A DNA stretch of 10,294 nt from Pelagophyceae sp. CCMP2097 (Eukaryota; Sar; Pelagophyceae). Below the pieces are notes generated by a model. That model was not told the origin of the DNA. It searched no databases and worked only from the letters and a program-made list of their open reading frames with translations. The stretch covers positions 285,006 through 295,299 of the forward strand of contig MU657197.1 of assembly GCA_026770575.1 (NCBI GenBank). The letters run 5' to 3'. This document shows, one piece after another, positions 7,669-10,294 of the stretch (position 1 is its first letter; each line of letters begins with the position of its first letter). Made by a program: the position numbers and the translations under genes.

Positions 7669-7731
7669 CGTGCCTGCCGACGGATTCTATGGTTTTGCTA
7701 AGCAACATCCTCGATTCCGTCGTCAGGCACG
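7669..7731. repeat. Pre-miRNA-like 63-nt foldback
   Basis: The arms 7669-7687 and 7713-7731 are reverse complements at 17 of 19 positions (CGTGCCTGCCGACGGATTC on the left). A further TTGC/GCAA pairing lies inside the 25-base loop. The size and imperfect pairing resemble a small-RNA precursor, but a nested mini-foldback or a decayed repeat would look the same. Transcription cannot be judged from the sequence. Confidence 0.6.
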
Positions 7732-8037
7732 CTCCAGGGCATCAGAAAAATCTTTAATATCACTCTAAGGACAAGATTCATTTAGTTCCTGTTTTAGCTT
7801 GATTTGGCAAACCTTTGAGATTCCGCGTCCTCTGTAGCCCCAAGTCGGGCGCCGGTGACGCAACCGCTTTGGCAGGGCCCAGCCCAGCCCCCAGACCCGC
7901 CCTATAAGCCCACAAACACGCTCGGCGGGGGCCGCCTTTGGACACAATGGCGGAAAGCCCAGGAAGTCGTTTAAGGCGACTTTCTAAAAACAAGTCGGTC
8001 TTAATCTGACCAGGTTCTTAAATTGACCATTATTCTA

Positions 8038-8221
8038 GGAAGTCCCTCCTCCTATTTGAATCGGAATCAGCCAATCAGGGAGCTTGAAAGCACAAAATGC
8101 GTTCACAAAAAAGGAATTGGGCCAATCTGAAGGGCCCCAAAATGCGCAAATGTTCAGTTAAAGAGATGATTTAAATAGGGGATTTCCAGGGAATCTGTTT
8201 CAAATAGAAGGGGGAACTTCC
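8038..8221. mobile_element. 184-bp TA-flanked MITE (family D)
   Basis: The arms 8038-8062 and 8197-8221 are inverted repeats matching at 21 of 25 positions, starting GGAAGTYCCYCCTYCTATTT. Three of the four differences are transitions. Both ends abut TA (8036-8037 and 8222-8223). The left TA is the same dinucleotide that borders the right end of element C. Near the centre TTGGGCC and GGCCCCAA can pair. There is no coding capacity. It is most likely a Tc1/mariner-type MITE. Confidence 0.7.
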
Positions 8222-8541
8222 TAAGACTCGCCGAGTCATTTCTGGAAAAGTGTTTGAAAAGCTTTTTATAAATTCCTTTTATGGTAAGTGTTCGGGGGAG
8301 GGGCTGCGGCCCTCTATTGGGGCGCTGCTGCGCAAAGAGAGGCTGCGCGATGGGCTCCGGGCCCAACAAACGACACGGGCGAGATGCTGTTGCATTCAAT
8401 CATGCATCGCACCGGGTTCTTAAAATACAGTACAATCTGTGACATGCAATGGCAATCTACGACGAAAGGATCCTCGGGTCCCAGGCGGTCCCCGGAGAGC
8501 GTTTCGGCGGCGCGTGCCTTTGGGTCCACCGGATGTTGGTG
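8222..8541. other. Spacer downstream of the co-chaperone gene (its 3' side)
   Basis: These 320 bases lie beyond the minus-strand stop codon and should include the 3' UTR. I see no second gene and no convincing poly(A) signal. GGTTCTTAA, the core of the element-C subterminal motif, appears at about 8415. A 10-bp palindrome AAAAGCTTTT lies near 8257. Confidence 0.5.
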
Positions 8542-9568
8542 TTACTCGTCTGCGTTTCGGAGCGGGATGATGAGCGTGAGCTCTCTCTTCTTGGAGCTCC
8601 ACTTTGCGACGGACTTGACCTCGTCGACGCGCCTCGAGAGCGCCACCGTGGCGAGATACTCGCGCGAGTCCGAGATGCGGGCGGCAAGGCGGATGTGCTT
8701 CGTGGCGACATCGACGTCGACGCCGCGCGCAGACTCGAGCTCTGGGAGGTGGATCGTGACGACGATGCTCGCGTCGTCCACCGTCGGCTGCCGCTGGTGC
8801 ACGACCGGCTGCACCATCACCTACGGGCGACGCTCAGACGTTGAAGACGTTGACGCACTGCGTCGGCGGGATAGTCGACGACGTCGCGGGGCCGCTTTGC
8901 AGCGCCCCTTTGCGGGGGTCCCTGTGCACGTCGCCTCGGTGACGTGCCTTTTGCGGCGGCGGCGGCGGCGGCCGCGGCGCGGGCGCCTCTATCCTGAGCA
9001 CGGATTCTGCGGTGCCGACGTCGCCGCCGTTTATGACGCTGTGGATCGTTTCGGCGATACACAACGCCTTGTCGACGGCGGCGCCGTTGGCGCTCGGCTT
9101 GGCAGCGAGCTTCGCCTGCACCGTCGACTCAATGTCGCCGCCGAGCGCGCGTTGCAAATCCTCGGGCGAGAAGCCCTGCTGCGAGAAGAAGTCGAGCAAG
9201 GCGCGCTCGTCGCCACACGCCGCCAGCTGCTCTAGACGCGCCTCTTGCGTCGCCATCGAAGTTCGCTCCGCCTCGAGCGCCTCCAGCTCGCTCTTCAGAG
9301 TCGCGCCCGACGCCTTGAGGTTCGCCTTGATGCCCTTGGCCGCGTGTTTGTGCGGCGCCGCGCCGCGCGCCGCGGCAGGGCCGTCCGGCGCGCCCGCACG
9401 CGCCCGCTCCGCCTGCAGGCGCATCTCTTTGAGCTCGCGGTCAAGCTGGTCTAGCTGCGCAGGGTCCGACTTGTGCAAGGCCAGCAGCCTGCTCCGCATC
9501 GCCGCGTCGGCCGCCGACGATTCGTCGTCCTCCTCAAAGTGCTCCCATTTGCTGTAGTTGACGACCAT
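8542..9568 (-). CDS. PIH1-type CS-domain protein with Cdc37-like N-terminal motif (two exons)
   Basis: Probably an Hsp90-linked assembly co-chaperone. Exon 1 (9568 to about 8930) starts at ATG with VVNYSKWEHFEEDDES. Its YSKW-plus-acidic pattern resembles the N terminus of Cdc37 and some other Hsp90 partners. Charged, likely coiled-coil helices follow (residues about 34-60 and 82-118), then a helical part (ALLDFFSQQGFSPEDLQRAL) and a Pro-rich run. Exon 2 (8820-8542) encodes SIVVTIHLPELESARGVDVD, then REYLATVALSRRVDEVKSVA, ending KKRELTLIIPL. This matches the beta-sandwich CS domain at the C terminus of PIH1 proteins (PIH1D1 of the R2TP complex, and dynein-arm assembly factors such as Kintoun). 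The exons are in different frames. With the proposed 109-nt intron the product is about 305 residues, close to PIH1D1, but I see no N-terminal PIH domain. The CS fold could also belong to a p23- or NudC-like protein. The existence of the gene is well supported; the exact junction is not. Confidence 0.75.
8821..8929 (-). other. Proposed 109-nt intron of the CS-domain gene
   Basis: Exon 1 would hit a stop at about 8834 and exon 2 has TAG immediately upstream in frame, so the two must be joined by splicing or by a frameshift. Acceptor CCCGTAG/GTGATG ends at 8821. The donor GAC/GTGCAC at 8929 gives a phase-0 join and a typical small intron. The donor is weak. Shorter alternatives (34, 28 or 19 nt) also keep phase, beginning at the GTC codons shortly before the stop. 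Confidence 0.4.
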
Positions 9569-9742
9569 GGTGATGCGCGGGGCGGCGGTGGACTGTGGCG
9601 GCGTCGGGGAGTGCTCGAGACTCGACGGAAAGGTACCTCCCAGGCTCCCGTAGGAAGCCGCTACTAGCCTATGGTTAAAAATGATGTGTGTCGCTAAAGG
9701 TGCTTCAACGGACCGTGCTAGAATAAATACAAGCTTTTCGAT

Positions 9743-10151
9743 CCCCTCTCTCGTAAACTGGAGGACACCGGTCCGTCCGTGACGAACAATTGACCTTATG
9801 AGGCCTCATAATGGCCGGTTCCCGGCCAGCCAGACGGGCTTGGGCTGGCGTGAGTCGCCTTAGGGGGTGTCATGAGTGTCCCGTGAGCTGCTCTGGGCAT
9901 GCGGCTCCTCCTAGAAGGCAGGGTCTTAACGAGGAGCCGACGGGGACTAAATCTAGTCCCTTCCTCGAGGGCACCTACGGTGTTTACGAGCGTTTCCGGC
10001 GCGCACAGCGCGCTGGATTGAAGCCACGTCCTTCCCCGATCTTACCCAGCCAACGCCGAGCATCACAGGCCGCCGCAACGCCTCGAACTGCTCCTTAGGG
10101 CATTTAAAACTGCACGGACGGACCGGTGTCCTCCGGTTTGCGAGAGAGGGG
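9743..10151. mobile_element. 409-bp MITE with 39-bp TIRs (family E)
   Basis: The arms 9743-9781 and 10113-10151 are inverted repeats matching at 37 of 39 positions. They start CCCCTCTCTCG and contain GAGGACACCGGTCCGTCCGT. The flanks are TTCGAT on the left and TTCGTT on the right, a possible 6-bp target duplication with one mismatch. Part of this can also be read as an extension of the TIR (CGAT/CGAA), so the duplication is uncertain. The 95-codon open frame inside has no recognisable domain. The interior carries an unusual series of hairpins, described separately. The element begins 175 bp upstream of the start codon of the CS-domain gene and could therefore lie in its promoter region. Confidence 0.8.
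9796..10013. repeat. Run of six small perfect hairpins inside element E
   Basis: In order: the 16-bp palindrome TTATGAGGCCTCATAA (9796-9811); GCCAGCC/GGCTGGC (9825-9849); GGCTCCTC/GAGGAGCC (9903-9938); GGGACTA/TAGTCCC with an AATC loop (9943-9960); CACC/GGTG with a TAC loop (9972-9982); GCGCGC/GCGCGC with an ACA loop (9999-10013). They do not overlap, and most have short loops as in a structured RNA. I match them to no known RNA family (tRNA, 5S, U1-U6, SRP or RNase P by their landmark motifs). Confidence 0.55.
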
Positions 10152-10167
10152 TTCGTTAAGAGGGGTA

Positions 10168-10294
10168 CAGGGTGAATGTGAGAGTAAGATAATGGCCAAA
10201 GGCAACCCGTTGCCTTTTGGTTCTTACAATTTAAGCGAATCGACAGTGCCTGCCGCCTTTGCCTTTTTAAAATATAAGATAATCGGCCTCGGGG
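10168..10294 (+). mobile_element. Left end of a second family-B element, cut by the window edge
   Basis: All 127 bases align without gaps to 2482-2608, with about six substitutions (roughly 95% identity). The copy begins with the same CAGGGTGAATGTGAGAG terminus after a TA (10166-10167), and its subterminal hairpin is intact at 10195-10221. The right end lies beyond the window. It starts 17 bases after the right end of element E. Confidence 0.85.

Larger units (their letters stand above)
5608..8035. mobile_element. 2.43-kb TA-flanked non-autonomous DNA transposon (family C)
   Basis: The first 23 bases (5608-5630, starting GAATAATGGTCAATTT) and the last 23 (8013-8035) are exact inverted repeats. 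Each is bordered by TA inside CTAG (5605-5608 and 8035-8038), so the target duplication is TA, or CTAG if the termini are one base shorter. The TIR ends in GGTCAATTTAAGAACC, and close variants recur inside at 5810-5825, 7310-7322 and 7998-8012. At the right end the second motif abuts the TIR. At the left end it lies 178 bases further in. The interior holds a long diverged palindrome (about 5878-6412), several perfect hairpins and a pre-miRNA-like foldback. No transposase is recognisable. The longest frames (minus 6638-6009 and 7641-7441) match no family that I know. Tc1/mariner-like mobilisation in trans is the simplest reading. Confidence 0.8.

Noticed and set aside
8288..9235. 315-codon plus-strand open frame
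   Set aside because: It is antisense to the CS-domain gene, has low-complexity Arg/Ala-rich translation and no domain; it is a shadow of the GC-rich coding strand opposite.

Overview
The window looks like nuclear DNA of a GC-rich eukaryote, most likely a unicellular alga or other protist. The only convincing protein gene has a eukaryotic Hsp90-co-chaperone architecture and needs an intron (or a frameshift) to be read through. No bacterial operon, RBS or phage logic is visible. I cannot name the lineage. About half of the window consists of DNA-transposon-like units defined by terminal inverted repeats (TIRs). None encodes a transposase that I recognise, so they appear to be MITEs or larger non-autonomous elements.

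Layout. 7-138: small AT-rich foldback MITE. 139-1652: no recognisable gene, only small repeats and a possible decayed fragment related to the gene at the other end. 1653-2201: hAT-type MITE with 15-bp TIRs, an 8-bp target duplication matching at 7 of 8 positions, and ACCCGA-type subterminal repeats. 2482-4108: 1.6-kb TA-flanked element (family B). 4111-5604: a 201-codon repetitive ORF of doubtful status, small tandem repeats, a TATA-containing inverted repeat and a (TTA)9 microsatellite. 5608-8035: 2.4-kb TA-flanked element (family C) with repeated subterminal motifs, a 178-bp insertion next to its left TIR, a diverged internal palindrome of about 535 bp and a pre-miRNA-like hairpin. 8038-8221: 184-bp MITE (family D) sharing one TA dinucleotide with element C. 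8542-9568 (minus strand): two-exon gene with a Cdc37-like N-terminal motif and a PIH1-type CS domain. 9743-10151: 409-bp MITE (family E) with 39-bp TIRs and a run of small hairpins, upstream of that gene. 10168-10294: left end of a second family-B copy, cut by the window edge.

How the parts relate. The gene probably encodes an Hsp90-linked assembly co-chaperone. It is flanked by elements on both sides: E begins 175 bp upstream of its ATG and D ends about 320 bp beyond its stop codon. The most unusual material is the internal organisation of elements C and E and the shared-TA junction between C and D. I see no CRISPR array, rRNA, confident tRNA, defence system or other named system.
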